Below are positions 62,660 through 64,000 of a stretch of 64,000 nucleotides of DNA, piece after piece. Source of the stretch: Neorhodopirellula lusitana (GTDB lineage Bacteria; Planctomycetota; Planctomycetia; Pirellulales; Pirellulaceae). Every line of letters starts with the position of its first letter. The stretch's first letter is position 1. The translations under genes and the position numbers were made by a program. The notes below the pieces were generated by a model. That model worked only from the letters and a program-made list of their open reading frames with translations, was not told the origin of the DNA and ran no database searches. Where the stretch lies: positions 124,001 to 188,000 of the forward strand of contig NZ_FXUG01000013.1 of assembly GCF_900182915.1 (NCBI RefSeq), written 5' to 3'.

Positions 62660-64000
62660 GTGGTTTTGTTGGCCAATCGATTGCGAAGATGGTTAAGCGA
62701 CGACCGGGTGATTCTGGGCGCTATCGTGCTTTGTATCGCGGGGTTTGTGGGGACCACTTTTTCCACGGTCGAAGTTTGCTTGACGTGGGCTTTGATGGCT
62801 GCAATCGGGGCCATGTTTGCGAGAAGCCTGGAGTGTCGTGAGCCAGCGGAACGGAGTCTCCATCCGCCGGCGACAGCGCGTCTTTGGGGAGGCCGCGTCT
62901 TAAAGGCCTGTTTGTTGGTGCTTGCAATCGCAATCGGTCTTTTGGTGATCTTTCAGTGGCGGTTTGTGTTGCCGCGAAATAGCTCGAACAGCGTGTTGAT
63001 ATTGGCGGTGGATTCGCTGGCCCACGCTTTTTTGGCATTGGTGTGTTTGTTGTGGGCGATCCGGTCAGCACGCGGACATCTGTTGATGCTGGGTTTCGGA
63101 ATGCTGGCGGTGTTGATGACGGTTGCTGGTGGTGGTGTCAGTTCGACTTTGACGGCCCAAACAGCGATGGGATTGGCCGCCAGTATCGGTTTCGTTTTAG
63201 CGGCCCAGATCGTGTTGTCTCGCGGGCTGGGAAGACTCTCGGCTCAGTATCAGGCCAAGGGATTGGCTCCGACATCGTTCTTCGTTCGAGCAAGTGCGTT
63301 GGGGCAACATGGTCGATCGGATGATCTTTCCAGTGGCGCTGGACGGGTGGTCAATGCCGGGCAAACGGATGCCGATGGCAGTGTGCAGATTTCCCTGGTG
63401 GCTGCCGGTGTGGGGAGAGAAGAACGACTCAGCTTTGCGACGCAAGGTTGGTGGTTTTCGCTGATTACGATTTCAGTTGTGTTGATCGCGGGCTCAGCGG
63501 TGGCGAGGGTCGCTGATTCGCTGTTGCCTAGGGTGCAAGCGGAGGTGTTCTCGCAGTTGAAAGACCGCTTCGAGGATGCAACCGCGATGGGGCTGATCGC
63601 GAGCGGTCGTTACGTGGTAGGTGATCGCATTGGGCAGATTCGTGGCAGCTTGTTAGACGACCCTGCCGGCTTGGCATTGAGAGGCTATTGCGATCGACCG
63701 CCCGGGTATCTGCGGGGCACTGTGTTCGACGATTACCTGCAAGGTCGGTGGCATTGCCAGCGGCGATGGGCGCGAAGTGAAGGGACGCAACTGATGGCGA
63801 GGCCGGCGGTGCTGCTCTCCCAAGCACTCATTCCTACCCAGAAAAGGTCGGGGCTGGATCGCAATCGTTTTTCATTGGATCCTTGGGCGAAGCCGTTGGT
63901 GGCGGACCCGCCCGTGGTCGGCACGTTGGAGATCCATGGTGAACCGGATCGAGGTCGGCAGTTGTTTTACCCGACGACGTCTTTGTGGATAGAAGCCCGC
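62660..64000 (+). CDS. TgpA/DUF3488-type transglutaminase-like membrane protein, partial
   Basis: The frame is open from an in-frame stop at 62648 to the window end, so the 3' part is missing. The start is a GTG at 62660 with AGGAAAGG just upstream; TTGs at 62666 and 62669 are alternatives. About 445 residues are visible. Several transmembrane helices come first (VILGAIVLCIAGFVGTTF; LLVLAIAIGLLVIFQWRFVL; GLAASIGFVLAAQIVL), then GWWFSLITISVVLIAGSAV, then an external segment with IGQIRGSLLDDPAGLALRGY and PGYLRGTVFDDYLQGRWHC. That order fits DUF3488/TgpA proteins, whose transglutaminase core should lie beyond the window. Confidence 0.85.
   Translation, partial: MVLLANRLRRWLSDDRVILGAIVLCIAGFVGTTFSTVEVCLTWALMAAIGAMFARSLECREPAERSLHPPATARLWGGRVLKACLLVLAIAIGLLVIFQWRFVLPRNSSNSVLILAVDSLAHAFLALVCLLWAIRSARGHLLMLGFGMLAVLMTVAGGGVSSTLTAQTAMGLAASIGFVLAAQIVLSRGLGRLSAQYQAKGLAPTSFFVRASALGQHGRSDDLSSGAGRVVNAGQTDADGSVQISLVAAGVGREERLSFATQGWWFSLITISVVLIAGSAVARVADSLLPRVQAEVFSQLKDRFEDATAMGLIASGRYVVGDRIGQIRGSLLDDPAGLALRGYCDRPPGYLRGTVFDDYLQGRWHCQRRWARSEGTQLMARPAVLLSQALIPTQKRSGLDRNRFSLDPWAKPLVADPPVVGTLEIHGEPDRGRQLFYPTTSLWIEAR

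Overview
The window looks like a chromosomal segment of a planctomycete of the Pirellulaceae, most like Rhodopirellula and its relatives. The evidence is the family content: a DUF1592/DUF1552 gene pair with a CxxCH motif, a DUF1559 pilin-like protein ending in the H-X9-DG motif, a Tat-exported Gfo/Idh/MocA oxidoreductase, two secreted PQQ-type beta-propeller proteins with the DWPQ(W/F) start, a small secreted protein with the QTLPSPYYL motif, moderate-to-high GC, and frequent GTG/TTG starts. No database search was possible, so taxonomy and family names rest on motif recognition.

Layout. 1-7.6 kb: a DUF1592-DUF1552-ankyrin run (+) facing a Gfo/Idh/MocA gene (-). 7.9-9.4 kb: a small lipoprotein plus DUF1559 protein with a clear terminator. 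9.5-14.6 kb: phosphomannose isomerase (-), two small planctomycete proteins (+), an isolated FliN-like protein (-), a receiver-like protein (+), a low-complexity coiled-coil protein (-) and cytidine deaminase (-). 14.9-19.6 kb: an HtrA-type protease (+) converging on a 1013-residue repeat lipoprotein with a terminal PDZ domain (-). 19.8-26.3 kb: two beta-propeller proteins (-) around a CelD-type acetyltransferase and a solute-binding lipoprotein (+). 26.9-31.7 kb: dnaK and clpB, each with a terminator. 31.8-34.2 kb: modA-modB-modC (-), coupled by ATGA overlaps.

34.2-37.1 kb is an accessory-looking stretch. An inverted-repeat-rich intergenic region is followed by a 62-codon gene, an ankyrin plus Suppressor-of-fused (SUFU) protein and a two-helix membrane protein. 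After an aldo/keto reductase comes a signalling block (39.2-47.7 kb): two paralogous TPR proteins flank a single-helix membrane protein, and upstream lies a 2029-residue hybrid of a degenerate Ser/Thr kinase domain, an AAA ATPase, helical repeats, GAF, histidine kinase, receiver and HPt.

48-55 kb holds a FadL-type outer membrane protein, a tRNA-Ser(GGA), rho, a conserved hypothetical and an ABC-2 exporter pair. 55-60 kb holds an RDD membrane protein and histidine biosynthesis genes in two convergent groups: hisE-hisG (+) against UPF0173 hydrolase-hisC-hisB-small membrane protein (-). The window ends with a secreted duplicated-domain protein (-), an acidic hypothetical (+) and the start of a TgpA/DUF3488-type transglutaminase membrane protein that runs off the right edge.

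The best candidates for something undescribed are the giant kinase with its neighbouring TPR operon, the exact 294-bp repeat lipoprotein with PDZ opposite an HtrA protease, and the ankyrin-SUFU gene set beside dispersed inverted repeats.
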